This document shows, piece by piece, positions 12,126-25,459 of a stretch of DNA of 64,000 nt. The notes beneath the pieces are model-generated. The model was not told the DNA's origin, made no database searches, and saw only the letters and a program-made list of their open reading frames with translations. How positions within the stretch are numbered: position 1 is the first letter of the stretch; each line of letters begins with the position of its first letter. The DNA comes from Archilochus colubris (Eukaryota; Chordata; Aves; Apodiformes; Trochilidae), in assembly GCA_023079485.1 (NCBI GenBank), contig CM041115.1, positions 23,366,863 through 23,430,862 on the forward strand. The letters run 5' to 3'. Position numbers and translations under genes: made by a program.

Positions 12126-15100
12126 GGATTAAATGATGGCAAAAAGTTGTTTTGTTTTCTATTGGTTTCAAAACAAAAGTGTTTTAACCTTGACTATATA
12201 AGCCTATAAAATGTGCCTAATTTCTTCTTCTCAGTAACCTCAGAGAGTTCTGGCTCCTTCCTAATTATTTCGCTACACTGTACAGAATGAAAAATCATCT
12301 GGGGGCTTCAGATCACAAATTTTACTGTACCATGAACAAGCAACAGGAAATGTTATTTCACCAAACAGCAATTAAATCTGAATCGAAACTATTGATAACT
12401 ACTTTCTCTCATAGCAATTAATACATGATGTGATTTATTCATGAAATTACTTTGACAAGTAAATCACCCACCTGCCTCTCCCGGCACCCACCTCTGGCCC
12501 AGCATCACAGACCCTGAAGCATCTGCCCTTTTGTTTTGGCTTGGGGCAAGTGTGCAGTTTCAAACCAAATCTCCTACTGTCTCCAAACACCAGGCCAGAC
12601 CATGAAGTAGTCTTCCTGTATTAAAAGTACGTTCCTCTCAGAAGAAGCAAAACCAGAATTCTCACTCTATGTGCACACCAAATGTGCTCCAGTCCCTTGT
12701 TAGGCACTTGAAGGTTTCCAGCACTTCACCATTCTCTCAATCTGTGCCAGTCACGGTATCATGCATTCTCCCTAGAAACCACTCAGCTATGGTCCTACAA
12801 GGTTTTCTGTCAAGACATCAGGCAAATGGCAACAGTCAGGAAGGGTCAAAGACATAGAAGACCTGGGATGACAGGGTGTCAGAAAAATCTTGCTGCACAG
12901 AGCTGATGGTGGTATGACTAAGGACATAACAAGTAAAGAAGGCTACAAAACAGCTACAAAAACAGCTATGGATAGTAGAGAAAAGGGGAATGACGACCCA
13001 GAGAAAAACTGGGAATCCATTTCTTTTCCATTACACTGCACAACAGTCACAAGAGGCACTCAAGCCATTTCATGTGTTGGTGGATGGTTAGCATGCCCCT
13101 CCATGGTATCCATGAAGATGACACCCTGTAAAAGTCAGCCACAGACAGTTCCAAATGTACTGTGCAAAAGGTGGTGAAATGGCACGTGGGCCAGCAATGA
13201 AGTCATGGCATAACCCAAAATGCTGGGACCCACCTGAACACTGCACTTGTGACTGTCCCTGCTTCTGTGCACAAGATTCTATATGGGTATTGGCAGCAAT
13301 TGCACTATATGTGTGAGATCGGACACTGTGACATTGCTTAGAGTGGCCCACTGAAGGGGACAGTAGACAATCAATCAGAAAACTGTAAAGTAAATTTCAT
13401 TTAGACAACCTCAAACCAATATAAAATGGTGATAGATGGTTAAGGGAAACAGACTAAATCTGATTCAAAGATACCACATTCAGAGAGGATACAAGGTCTT
13501 CAGCATTACCTGCTTCAACATATTGACTCTTTGCTGTTGCCTGGTAAGGTCAACACACATAATGAAATCAGAGGAACCTCACTGACTGTCCAAGGAATTA
13601 AAGCAGACAAGACCCTTTTCGGAGAGATCTGAAGCATGTGCCTGACACAAACCTGTCTGATCAAGTTACAGCTTTTAGGCAAACGTGTATTGAATAAAAA
13701 ATGTACACTCTGCATGTTCTAGCTGACAAAGCCCTTGCAGGGAGATGGTTGCTTCACATGCAGGCACTACTTCAGCTTTGATGTCATAGCAGCACGCTCC
13801 AAACAGGGGATTTTAAGCCAACTGGTTCTGCCCGTTTATGAAGCATTCTGATGCAGGGCCCTCTATGGGAAGGGTGAAGGAGAAAGTTGTCTTATGCCAC
13901 TACACTAGAAGAGTTCCCTATTAACCAGTCTTTCAAAATCTGCTATGTAAGGGAAATTAACACTCAGTCAGCTCAGCAGAGGGAAAGGCCTGTCAACTGG
14001 CTCTAAATTAATTAATTAAGTTCTTAAAAGATGGACAACTAATCTATACATCATTTGCAAGGTGCATTTTAAAAAATTACAGTATATATGACCTTAAAAA
14101 GTATAACAAAAGCTTATATCAGCTAAGAATATTATCATATCTTTTCTTCTCCACCTGATAGTGAGGATTTTATCACTTGATTTGAAGCTATGTCAAATGA
14201 CAGCTATGTAAATAAAAAAACAGCTAGGTCTGCATTGCTACATCCTCAGCCACTGTGGTATACGTAAGGCTCTGAGCATTTGCTGTTATGTGATTTGGGG
14301 ATCAAGAAAAGGTACTGAGAGAGACCTACATGTAAGGTATCCTTATTTTATTTTTCTACTGATTCTGGTAGCTAAAATCTTCTAACCTTTTTAAGGCTTT
14401 TTCTCCCAATAATGCTCTGTCAAGAACTGTGAGCTTCAAATTTAAAGAACTTCCATTATTGTACCTATGAGGTAAGTGAATCGTTTAATCTGGGATACAC
14501 TTTAACACTCAATGCATTCTTCATTTAGTACTTCCATTTTACAGCTTTTAGTACAATCTTCATTTTGTTACATGCTGTCCAGTACACAAAAATAAAATGC
14601 ATTACTCAGTGCCTTAGTTTAAATTTTTTACTTCGTTTCTGTTCTTCTCCTTCACAGCTCTATGCCTGAGACAAAGCTTTCCACCAACACACTTCCAAAA
14701 ATTATGAGCCAGTGTTATAATTCTGGTTGTTTCACAAATAAACCTGGTTTCATTACAGATTAAGTTATGCTCTAAAGTGCAATAACTTCAAATACTGGGC
14801 TTTTCAAAAGGCTAACTTTGGCAACATCAGTTCATCTGAAACAGAATGTGAATCTCACAGTCAAGACAAATACTTAAGGTTAATGGCTTCAGACAAGTAA
14901 AAGTATGATTAAATAGGAGCCCTCAAACCAACCACTTGAAATCAAAATTGCTTTAACTACTGTGGGGGGTTTGTGAGCACAGTTGTTGAAGAACAAGGAC
15001 TTCACTGCATGTTAGTATTTAGTGTCATTATATGCATGCCTGGAAAATAATTTTTTAAAAAAGCACCTTTTATTAGCCAGAACCAGGTGCAGAACATTTG

Positions 15101-16258
15101 GTAGTTTCTATGTCACATATGCAAAAAGCAAAATACAACTCAGCAGCACATGTGGAAAACAAAACACAACAGTACCCATTTCTACATTGCCAAATCACCA
15201 GCTACTATGCAACAACATATTTAATACTTACACTCTAAAATATTAATTCTACACAGTAACCCAAGATTAAATAGGTAATAAACTAGAAGTGAGAATTTGC
15301 CACTGATAAAAGCTAATAAAATAAACTGATAAAAGCTGAGATGTTTCTCTCATATCCTGTAACCTTGTCCCTGACACACATGTACACAGGTAGAAGCACC
15401 GGTTACCAGATCACAGCAATAACAAGTGAGCTGCAATGTGTGCAGAAGCATACCTTACAAAAGAGACCCCCAAGAAGGAAGCAAGTGAGTTTTAATAAGC
15501 TAAACAATTAAACTTGAAAAACACTACATGCTTCCAAGCCTAGACATGTCTGTTAATGTCTGCTCTTGCTGTTGATGAATATTGATATTAATCAACATAT
15601 TAATCATATACTATTAATATTACTATTCAATGTTCATATTAATCCTCAATATTGACAAATATGTTGATGAATACAATGTCATTCTTCTGACATATATTTT
15701 ACCCTTCAATCAAGCATTCAAATTCTTGCTGTTCTGCTTTACTGTATCAGGAAACAGAAATTGAATATATATAAATTCAGGAATTTATATACATGTGAAG
15801 CCTTCTAGTTATCAGAAATTTAGTCTGAATGGAATTCTAGCACTGACAAACAGGAAATTGTTTCAGCTGACACTAGTCAGCACTTTCTAATTTTTAAGAT
15901 GGTAATTTGCTCATAGCTGACTTCAGGCCTCTGTTTTGACATCTCCCCTTAAATACATCTGAGTTTCTCACCCTGTGTCTCACTCTGAATTGTATATATA
16001 TGTTATTTTTCTTTTGTTACAGTTGAGAGGTTTGGATCTGAGTTTTCTAATTATCAGAAATGGGTCTGTGTGGTCTCATTTGGATGGGACTGAATCCAAA
16101 TTTCAACATTCCTAAAATTTGTATTTTATTATTATGTTTACAAGAAGTACACATTATACCTCCATAAGTGTGACATGTGGAACAGAAGACAGAATGTTGT
16201 TCGGGTTTTACTTTTTATTACAAGCACAATTCCATATGCTCTAAAACAACTTGTTTCT

Positions 16259-16292
16259 AAATTTACTTTCCATCATGAGGGAAAGTAAATTT
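16259..16292. repeat. Perfect 13-bp stem-loop
   Basis: The left arm AAATTTACTTTCC (16259-16271) is exactly complementary to GGAAAGTAAATTT (16280-16292) across an 8-nt loop. It is not followed by a T-run typical of Pol III termination, and no gene is adjacent. Confidence 0.85.
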
Positions 16293-17256
16293 CCAGATTT
16301 TTTTGCCCTTTTGTGATCTGTTAAAAATTACTATCTGCCATCATGAGACAATCAGTTTTACTGACACCATAGCTGTTTCATGACAACAGCTTTTAGTAGA
16401 CTACATTATTCTCACAGTAATAACTTTTGTATAAATACTTTGTTAGTTTCGTTTATGTTGTTTTCTATTGCATCCAGGCTCCTGTTTTCTGAGAGCTATT
16501 TGAGGTAGGCGTTAAATCCAACCTCATGATATCTATGTTGCAAACTCAGAATGCAAGGTGATTTAAAAATAAAACTTTCAGAAGCATTTTACAGATGGAG
16601 CTATAGCTATATAGGCTTGAAAAAAACAAACTAGGAAGTGAGCTCTCTCACTTACAATTGCTTACTCATACTGTACTCAGTTCTTTCTCTTTCTTCATAA
16701 GTCTCTTATTCTGTTACACCATGGAAATAAACGCAGGCCCTCCGGTGCTGACTTGACATGTTGTCATTCTCTTCTGGGCAACAAGTTTATTATCAAACAA
16801 ACAAATAAATGTAAGATTTTAAAATAAAATACATGACTGCTTCTTGACTTTTTTCCTGATGGAATCCCTGGTGAGTTTTCAATCTATGCCTACTTTCAAA
16901 TTCTGTTGAAAGAAATATTTTCTGATTAAATATATTTTTTGTTCTTTGTCTTAAGTGAAGTTTCAAATCAACTACAATGTGGAGAAAAGCTTCAGGTCTG
17001 AAAACCTCTTAATTCATCCCTAAACTTGAAGCAAATTCAGATCTTGGTTTTGCTTTGAATTCACAGAGTAAACGTCTGTGAAAATTTTGGGTCCACTCAT
17101 AATTTCTAGATATTTGCAAAAATGGTAACATACATAAATACAGAGTAAAGTCATTAATGTCCTTAATCTTTCTCCTCATACGGAACCGTTTGGAAAAGCT
17201 AATTTTAAGTAAATTTAATGTGAAGACATAATGCACTGTAAAGAAATTACAGGGAT

Positions 17257-17367
17257 GAGTCCTTCCCTTCTATCCCTATCAGCTACAGTGAGAGGCTGTG
17301 CTCTGAACTCTGAAAAGAGTTTGGTTTCCCCAGACTCTCACTGTAGCTGGTAGGGATAGAAGGACTC
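17257..17367. repeat. Near-perfect fold-back (long hairpin) of about 111 nt
   Basis: The left arm 17257-17294 (38 nt) is the reverse complement of the right arm 17335-17367 (33 nt). The differences are a 5-nt insertion in the left arm and one position that would be a G:U wobble in RNA. The 40-nt loop holds a smaller stem, AACTCT (17306-17311) with AGAGTT (17316-17321), closing a GAAA tetraloop. The size and shape resemble a microRNA precursor, a small inverted-repeat element or a fold-back mutation. No known microRNA seed or transposon terminus is recognised. Confidence 0.9.
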
Positions 17368-17370
17368 TTC

Positions 17371-17398
17371 GGTAGCCTTCAATATGGGAAGGACTACC
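17371..17398. repeat. Second hairpin immediately beside the fold-back
   Basis: GGTAGCCTTC (17371-17380) pairs with GAAGG-A-CTACC (17388-17398) with one bulged base and a 7-nt loop. Its GGGAAGGACT segment (17386-17395) is also the exact reverse complement of AGTCCTTCCC in the neighbouring left arm (17258-17267), so the two structures share sequence. Confidence 0.8.
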
Positions 17399-18408
17399 TG
17401 GAAAACTAGCAGATTCCTCAAACTAGGAAAGAGAACTGTTACACAGAAAAGCCAGTGCTATTGCACAACAGCCAGCCTGCCCCCTTGAAACCTACACCTG
17501 GATTTCCTGACATCCGGGAAGAATCACCAGACTAATCTATAATATGGGTTTGATTAGGATTCAGATTGAGATAGGCTGAGGCTACTGATGATGGGCTTTC
17601 CTTGAGCAGAGCATGTTTCTAATACAAGCAAATGTGCTTTACAGATCCTTTCCATGCCTGTAGCTCAGAGAACAGAGACCTGTTACAACCCTGTCAAAAT
17701 GTTGTTTGCTTAAGCAAGAGCAGGTCATTCTACCTTTGAATCCTTTTCAGCTCCCTCCTCAGTGTATTAATCAAAATGGTGATAGCTCAGGTGTAGCATC
17801 TCCAGTTTCAACTCACGACACCAGCAACATGAATCTCTTTGCCCAGGGGACCTTCTTAGTATGTCCTCTCTGAAACTCAGCCAACCCCCAAAGTCTTTCA
17901 TGAAGGGAATGCAAACTGCCACTTGCTTTTATTCTGACATGGCTATAAAGCCTTCTTCCCCAGAAGATGCACTGTAGCAGTGCCTTCACATCAGCTTGCA
18001 GTACACATGGATGAGACTGATGAGCAAGGATGATTTTTCATTGACTTTCCAGTCTCAGAGTCCTGAAGAACACAAAAAGCACTACCCCACCCACTGCTGC
18101 TCTCACACTGTGTATTTTTTCTGACATGAAATTCCTACTTTCCACTTATTATAGCTTACTTTACTCAAATACAACACCTACACACCAGTCTCTTCCAGAT
18201 CATGTGCTTTGCAGCCACAATGCCACTTGCAGCATAATAAAGCACAGGGAAAAAGTATCAGGGACTCTCTCCATTATGATAGATCTACATGAAAAAGGTC
18301 AATATGTCACAAAATTATCACAGTGGAATCCTTTCCAGAAAGTGGAAGATATATTACAGCATACAAAACACTGTGTTCAACAGTAGCATCTTTCTGTCAT
18401 GCCTAAAA

Positions 18409-18489
18409 ATTAATAACAAAAAAAAAAAGCAAACAAAAAACAAACAAGCAAACAAAAACAAAAAACCCAAACAAACAAAAAAACAAAAC
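18409..18489. repeat. A-rich (CAAAA/CAAA)n low-complexity tract
   Basis: About 80 bp of A-runs are punctuated by single C or G bases. There is no recognisable retroposed body upstream, so it is unlikely to be the tail of a processed pseudogene. Confidence 0.85.
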
Positions 18490-19537
18490 CTGTGACAAAT
18501 CTGCCCTATGAACATTCATATTTTACCACTACACTTAAACTAATTTCTCTTCTTTTCTTGTGGGATCACTCTTTCTGGGGGAAGGTGGTCCTGTAAAATG
18601 TTCATTAAGAAGATGGATCCTTGTGTGCTGGAAGAAAAAATTGCTTTCCCCTTGGAGACCTGAAGTACAGACATTGCATCACAGAATACAAAGAAAATGC
18701 ATGGGGGAAAAAAGGACATTTAGCTCTTAAAGGTCAAAGTTCACAGTCTCACAGAGCTATTTCAAATCTCTTTGTGGGACCATAACTTGCAAATACACCT
18801 TTTGAATTAAAAATGTGCATTAGAACATAGCTAAGGAAACAGCCTTCTATTTGAGGAAAAGAATGGAAGGGTCATTACAAGAAGTGAAAGGACCTAGGTG
18901 CAGGGATGTAGGGAAACAAGTTGGTGTAGGGGTGCTTCCCAAAGACAGCAAGTTTGGAAATGCCACGTTACCTTTTGATCCTATGCCACCTGCTGGCTAG
19001 AAGAGCATGGAGGGAGGGCATGTTCCAACCACAGCCACTCCGCCTGGCTGGCTGGGAGTAGATAACAGAGGAATGATATGTACTTAATCCTCAGTGTTTA
19101 CATCCATTTTGAGGAAAATGTTGACGTCTTACTGAACTATTACCTTGTTAATATGCAGCTAATTTGTCCTCACAGGAGCTCTGTACTATTATTTTAATTT
19201 AAAGGGAGAAATTAATAGACATAAAACAAAATAAATTCTTTACCGAAATGACGTAAGGCCATTGACAAAGTCAGGATTAGACTCCTATAACTCTACCTTC
19301 AATACACTTGGCATACCAGACAATATTTTGTTCAAATGTTTGTTTACTTAGGTATGATTTGAATACTGTACCTTGAAGTGAAACTTTACAATCCATAGTC
19401 TTTGAAAACCAACAACTACAAATATACCTTTCAAAAAAGTCAGAACTGCAGTGAAATTTGAAGCAGTAAGAACAGTCTGCCCTTGAAAGAAAGTAAAAAG
19501 CTATTTGCCTATTTGCCACACCGCAAACATTGGAGGA

Positions 19538-19557
19538 CTTTTTCTTTTTTTGTTGTT

Positions 19558-19589
<32 letters not shown>

Positions 19590-19596
19590 TTTTTTA
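19538..19596. repeat. T-rich (GTTTT)n microsatellite
   Basis: About 60 bp are made of T-runs and GTTTT units, ending in a run of more than ten T residues. Confidence 0.9.
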
Positions 19597-20895
19597 TAAA
19601 AAATACAGGGCTCAGAATATTTGCTCAATGACCAGGAGCACTTATAACAAAAAATTTCATTCTAGGATTTGTCTCCAACAAAGCACTTGTAAATTAATTT
19701 TCCTACCAGACAAAGGAATTCCCACTCTGTAATCAGAATGCATTCAGTAATGCTGGGGCATGGAGGTTTAAAAATAAACAGAGAAAATACACCACACACA
19801 GCTATCTCTCCACCAGGACTTCTGCATCTGTGAGTCTTGTAGGGCAAATAATTGCCACGTACACATTCCCATCCTGAGGGGCAAGCAGACTGTCAGAAGT
19901 TCATAAATTTTAAAGCATTTTGCACAGGCAGAGAAAGGATTGTCGTGGACAATATTTGCAATCTGCAAAGCTCCCATGACAAGGAAAATTTGAGGGTGAG
20001 AACACAGTAGTGCAAAAAACCCAGAAACATTGTGTACCAGCACAGGAGGGTGCCCAGTACATATTTCATGCCACGCAAGTACAGCTTCAGATTTTCACTT
20101 TTCTATCTACACCAGACAACAGAGAGTAAAAGAAAAAAAGCCAGGGGCCTTCATGGCTCCCCTGGGTGTATTGCCACGGGGGACCATGGTTATGCATCCT
20201 TTGTGGCTGCCTAGGTGACTGAGATGATAGAGGGACACCTCTGTGGGGGACATTTATGATGCAGTAGGAGAGGGTATGAGGTGAGAAAAATTGGGTCTAA
20301 GTGCCAAAAGGACATTCCCCATTCCCTGTTCCCAGCAAAGAACCAGACAAGGGCTCAAGGGAGAAGAACAGCCATACGCAGCTTGGCAGTGACACGCAAA
20401 ACTTGGCCTTCCCAGCTGCAAAGGGATATGAAAAGCTTTCTCTGGAGTCACGTTGACATCTGTTGGGATCACCCTGTAATGCTCCTTGTGCACACATAAG
20501 CCTTATGTGCTATGCTATTTTCAGAGCCTGGTGCTTACAGACAGTCATTGCTCATTCCACATGTCAGTGGCTATTTTCGTGGCTTTAACCATTTTCTTTC
20601 TCTGAAGCAAGACCGCCTTCCCCAGCTGTCATGCACAACTACCATGAAGCAGGGAATTCTTTTTTCCCTGCAAAGTTTTAATTGAAAAATTGCAAGTAAC
20701 CTTCACATATGGATAGGTTGAAACATAGGCCTTCGTACTCATTTCTATAGCAACACACTGGTTTTTCAACTGGGTGTGTAACAGAATAGAAAAAACAACT
20801 GTTACCCAACCATAAGCAAACCAGAGCTATTGAGAATGTTTTTGGTGGGTTTTTTTTTTCTTCCCGAATTGGACCCATTGATGATATATTTGCAT

Positions 20896-21143
20896 GATCA
20901 CAGAAATCACAGAAAGTTAGGGGTTGGAAGGGACCTTAAGAGGTCATCTAGTCCAAGCCTGAAGCCAGAGCAGGGTCACCCACAGGATGTCACACAGGAA
21001 CACCTCCAGGTGGGCTTTGAATATCTCCAGGGAAGGAGACTCCACAACCTCCCTGGGCAGCCTGTTCCAGTGACTTGTCACCCTCACAGTGAAAAAGTTT
21101 TTCCTTATATTTATGTGGAATCTCCTATGCTCAAGTTTGTAAT
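20896..21143 (-). mobile_element. CR1 LINE 3'-end fragment
   Basis: The fragment is antisense and about 250 bp long. It starts with the reverse of the CR1 tail (ATCACAGAAATCACAGAAAG), then GGGGTTGGAAGGGACC and TCATCTAGTCCAA, and then a readable minus-strand C-terminal ORF2 piece. That piece includes the [20 protein letters not shown] block at about 21050-21110. It is 5'-truncated at about 21143. Conservation is good, so this is a relatively young CR1 insertion. Confidence 0.93.
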
Positions 21144-21168
21144 ATATGATATACACTGTGAAACTGAA

Positions 21169-21181
21169 CCCCCCCCCCCCC
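21169..21181. repeat. Homopolymer C13
   Basis: Thirteen consecutive C residues lie about 25 bp beyond the truncated end of the adjacent CR1. The length is likely variable and error-prone in sequencing. Confidence 0.9.
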
Positions 21182-24100
21182 ACTTTAAGTTATTCTGCCC
21201 AAACCACCCAAAAGCTACACAGCTACAGCTGGTACAGCAATGAGCCCGGCTCTTAAGCCCCACTTGAGAGGCAGGATATATTTGTTCAGGCTCAACACAA
21301 CATGTATTTCTCTTGCCTCAGCATGCCGGCTGAGCAGTTTTGGCATCCGCCCAGGCTGATGTTGCATGGTATCTTTTTGGAAGAGACATCCTTTATCAAC
21401 TATCAAAACCAGAGAACTGAAAAGCAGTTCACAGAAAAATACATGTTAGACAGAGATCTTTTCACATGCAAAGACTGGTATTTCCTGCCATATAGACTGC
21501 AAAAGCCTAATACTACTACAAATGCTGTGGCCTGCTTCCACAGTATATTTTATCTCATTCTCAGAAAATCTTGAAGACTTTTCTCTGTGAGAGAATCAAA
21601 GGACTCTTCAATAGCATCTGCATGCTCCTGCAGCATGTGCCACCTGCCCCTCTTTGGAACCAGATGCTTTTAACATTTAGGCCTTGAACTATTAATCTAT
21701 AGAGGATAATTTTAAATAAATAAACAGAGGAAGGAGGTCTGTTTCAAATGTACTCGTGAGGACCTCTGTGTGATTTCTGTCACATTTTTTTAATAAGTCC
21801 TAGAAATTTATCCAAACTTTATTTCCTAGGCTTTTGTGTCCAAACAAGTGCACACGCCTACTCAAATTTCTGCTGCTCACCAAATGTGCTGCTCTGGAGC
21901 ATTGGACCCCTCAGAATGTGGAGATTCTGGATTATATTCACTAGAGGGACATTGGCTCAGCATTACATCACTTCATTGCTTGGCATGGTGCCATCTAAGC
22001 ACACATCTAGTCAGTTTTCTGGTAGAAGTGGTGTAGAATAGAAACTTTGTTTCTGTATTGAGACCAAATTTTAAAAAGGACTGGCCATGAAGATTCAGCT
22101 GGGCTCAAACATGTCTACTCACAATTTACATGGAAGAACTGAAAGTAATACTGACTCTGCAGCTGCAGAGCTGTGGATAGTGTTTTCTGTTCGCCAAAAT
22201 GTGTCATTCACAGTCAGTGACTGTACAAGGAGTCTGCCTTTTAACCTCTAGGAACAAATGAAGCATCCTTTCACTTCTGGACATAATCTATTTCATACAG
22301 GGAAATCACCACTGATCTAGTAATTTTCCTTCACTTTTATTCCCACATTTTCTAATAAATATTTTAAATATGCAGTGGCATTTTTGCAGTCCTTGCTGCC
22401 ATATTAGATACTTGTTTTATTTAACTGCATAGGTAATGTTCATTGAGGACACAACACTTTGGGTCACCTGAGGAGAGGCCATACAAGTCCACAAAAAGGT
22501 GATTAAGGATTCAAGAATGACAGGGAGGCAAGACCAAAATATGTGACAAATTAGGTTGCTGACAATGAGAAAGAACTAGAAAGAGAACTGAAAACAGTCT
22601 GTAGCTATGCAAAGAATTTCATCAGCAAAGGAAGGAATTTTTTTCAGACCTTCTCTAAGTAGGACACAAAATGAAGTATACTTCTCAGAGGTGACAGGGT
22701 TTTCTTTATCCTATTCTTAGATACCCAGCTTCACCCCATAGGGACACAAGGCATTTAACTTTCATCTCGTTCCCTCTAGTAGGTAGATTAATGCATACAA
22801 GTTACAGGCTAGAAAGGCAGCTTTAAGGCACTTAGCACTAATTCTTCAGAGAGAACCTAAGCTGATTCTCAACTTTACAAATAATAGTATAAAATAATAA
22901 AAATTATGAAATAACATACACGTAAATTTTAGGTAGTTTATTTCATCAAGAAATAGTAATGTTTTGGAAGTGAATAACATTTCAAGTTAATACATTTTTT
23001 TCTATGGTATCTAACAGTGCTTCCCTTTGTTAGCAATTCTGATTAAGGAATGCTGTCACACATGAATGAGAGACACATCTGCTGTAACTGAATCAACAAA
23101 AATATCACAACCAAAGTCTCTAAAAGGTGCTTTTTTTCCCCAACAGCAAAAGTTTTTACATTTGAAAGGTTAATGAATATTCAGGAAAACTTTTCTGACA
23201 TGTAAAATAAACAACTAAATTTGAACAATTGTGATTATCTGTTATTTCAGAATCCAGATCAAAGTGATCAACATTAACAAATGACTGAAGAGAAGATTTA
23301 AAGAGGGATTACAAGTTAATTGTGCACTAAAAGCATTCTTAGTAAATCTCAAAAGTTTTCTTTAAAGCTGTGGTGCTACTTCCATAGGATTTGCTATTCT
23401 GGGAAAAGCAAACTTTATGTTGCAAGGCTAAACTCAGAGCCAGCACGCTTCTTGAGTGCTTGACTGAAACCTGAATAGAGTTGAAAAGCCTTCATCTAAG
23501 CCTGCTAAGTCTTGAAGCTGGTAGTGCTTAGGGGTTCCACTTCAAGTACATGTGCAGCCAGGACCTCCTGCTTGTTCAAGTGCCCCCTTCCTTCCTGCAA
23601 CCTGTCAGCGCTGAGCATATACAGGGGGACTCAATACTCCTTAATTTGGAATACTGCTGAACAGTATTCATGCTTTACTGTCTACAAAATAAACTGTCAA
23701 ACCAGCTTACCCTCCATCAGTGTTCTGTCTTGGCAGGTAGACTTAGATATGGCATACCTTAACTTTAGGTAGGCTTTAACATGGACTTGCACAGTATTCT
23801 CAGAACCACAACGAGACAAGAAATATGCTCAAGACGAACTCAGTGCAAAGGGACATCAGTGGTGAAAAGTGAGCTCAGAATAATTGGCCAGTGGTTCCCT
23901 CTCAGTAGGTAGGATACATCCATCAATGCCCTGCAAAAAGCCGTCCTGACTGCAATTAGTCTATACCACCATCTGTCATGTAGCGCAGGAAGAATTCCAT
24001 GGACAAATCTGTAGAAAGCTCAAAGCTTGAGGCGTTACCAGTACTTTGCAAAAAAAAAAGGATTAGGATTCAAAATTATCTTGATAAATTGCATATATTA

Positions 24101-24768
24101 TTTTAAAATAGTAAGATTAAAATTAATAGTACAGTGGAAAGTAGTAGACATAGGGAGAAGCTATCACATGCAGAATCAAGGAAGGGATTTGGAATGTAAC
24201 ACGAACTGAAGATGAGACAAGATAACAATACGATAAAAAAGGCAAATCTCATTTTTCCTAATTGTATGCAAGACACAGCAGCTGGACTCTGCTTAGTTTA
24301 GTGCTGGCAGGAGTTAGCTGGAGTGTTTCATCTTGTTTCCAACAGACACTTAGAGAAAGACAGATTATTTAGAGACAGTTCAGAGGGAAGAAACAGAAGA
24401 TACAAGAATCAAGGAAAACAGCAGCCAAGAAAAAAAATATGAAAGAAAATGGCTTAATTAATGTACAAAGAACATGGTGACTGATCATCTCAGTAGTCTG
24501 CAAATACAGAAGGGATTGCAGAGAAGAGAATAATGATCAAAAGTTCTTCATGTCCAATGTTTGATGAGACTCAGAAAAATATTTCTTTGCAAACTTAAGA
24601 TAGATATTTGAGAAAACTTCCTAATTATAAAGACAATTTAAAACCTCTTGTATGAAACACTCCTCAGAAAAGCTGTTCTGGTTTTGAGAAGTTATTTTTT
24701 AATTATCTTTGGGTGAGATGACCTTAGTTTACTTGTCCCTGATCTCAGAGGAAATTAATATACTCTCT

Positions 24769-24798
24769 GGCTTTCGGTTTACCGGCTTTCGGTTAACA
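24769..24798. repeat. 15-bp tandem duplication
   Basis: Two adjacent copies start with GGCTTTCGGTT (24769 and 24784). The repeat carries two of the few CpGs in this area. Confidence 0.85.
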
Positions 24799-25447
24799 TT
24801 TCTCATTATAAGAAAAATCGAACTCACAACAGCCCTTAAAAATGCAGAAGGCAACGCCTTTTCACTGTTTACAGTCTTTAAATGTATCAAGACTAATGCC
24901 ATCAAAATACTAATCAGAGTGAGTCCTGATAAGCTGACAGACCGGCAGTGCAAATTGGTATCAAATACTTAAGAATTGAGGGAAAACCTGAATACAAAGG
25001 GAAGACTTGCATTTTTCCATTTTGCAGTCTCTGGAAATAATTGATGAGAAGAAGGAACTTTTTATAAAAAAAAAAAAGTTGAGAGAAAAGGGGAAGAAAT
25101 CAGCAGCACGCTAGGCGCCTAAAGAGCAGCGAAAAGCAGCGACCAACAAAAGGAAGCAGCAGCAAGGAGCAGCAGAGAGCATCCCCAGCAGTGACTTCAA
25201 AGAGACAGCGTTCCCTGAGGTGATGAGGTGATAAGTCAGAGGGTGAAAAGAACGATAAATGTCCTCTTTCTTTCCTTAATAGCCCTTTCCCTGGAGTGAT
25301 CAATTTGTTTAAAAACCTGTTTTCCCTGTTTGCCTCTCACTATTAACTCCTTCCTAAGACTCTTTTCAGCATGGTGTCATTTTTCCTGAAATAGAGCGTT
25401 GTAACTCCTTAAAACCGTAAACCTGGTTACTTCTGCAATTTGTGGGG

Positions 25448-25459
25448 TGTGCATGCGCA
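25448..25459. promoter_or_regulatory. NRF1-like palindromic site (tentative)
   Basis: TGTGCATGCGCA differs from the palindromic NRF1 consensus TGCGCATGCGCA at one position, a C-to-T change at a CpG. It sits in the local CpG-containing patch about 230 bp upstream of the purine microsatellite. No transcript or exon is recognised next to it, so any promoter function is inference. Confidence 0.25.

Larger units (their letters stand above)
9766..17256. other. Long unique AT-rich stretch
   Basis: No gene or transposon is recognised over about 7.5 kb apart from the small repeats listed separately. Very AT-rich patches with overlapping TTAAT/ATATT inverted and direct repeats occur at about 15570-15670. 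The frame at 12890-13177 and other short frames have no family resemblance. Conserved non-coding elements could be hidden here and cannot be seen without alignment. Confidence 0.5.
17399..20895. other. Unique non-coding DNA with small A/T-rich repeats
   Basis: No gene is recognised. Two low-complexity patches are listed separately. Overlapping short frames on both strands at about 19770-20500 lack any recognisable domain and none continues into a spliceable structure that I can identify. Confidence 0.5.

Noticed and set aside
18409..18489. A-rich tract as the poly-A tail of a processed pseudogene
   Set aside because: The upstream sequence has no recognisable coding remnant, and the tract is interspersed with C and G in a microsatellite pattern.
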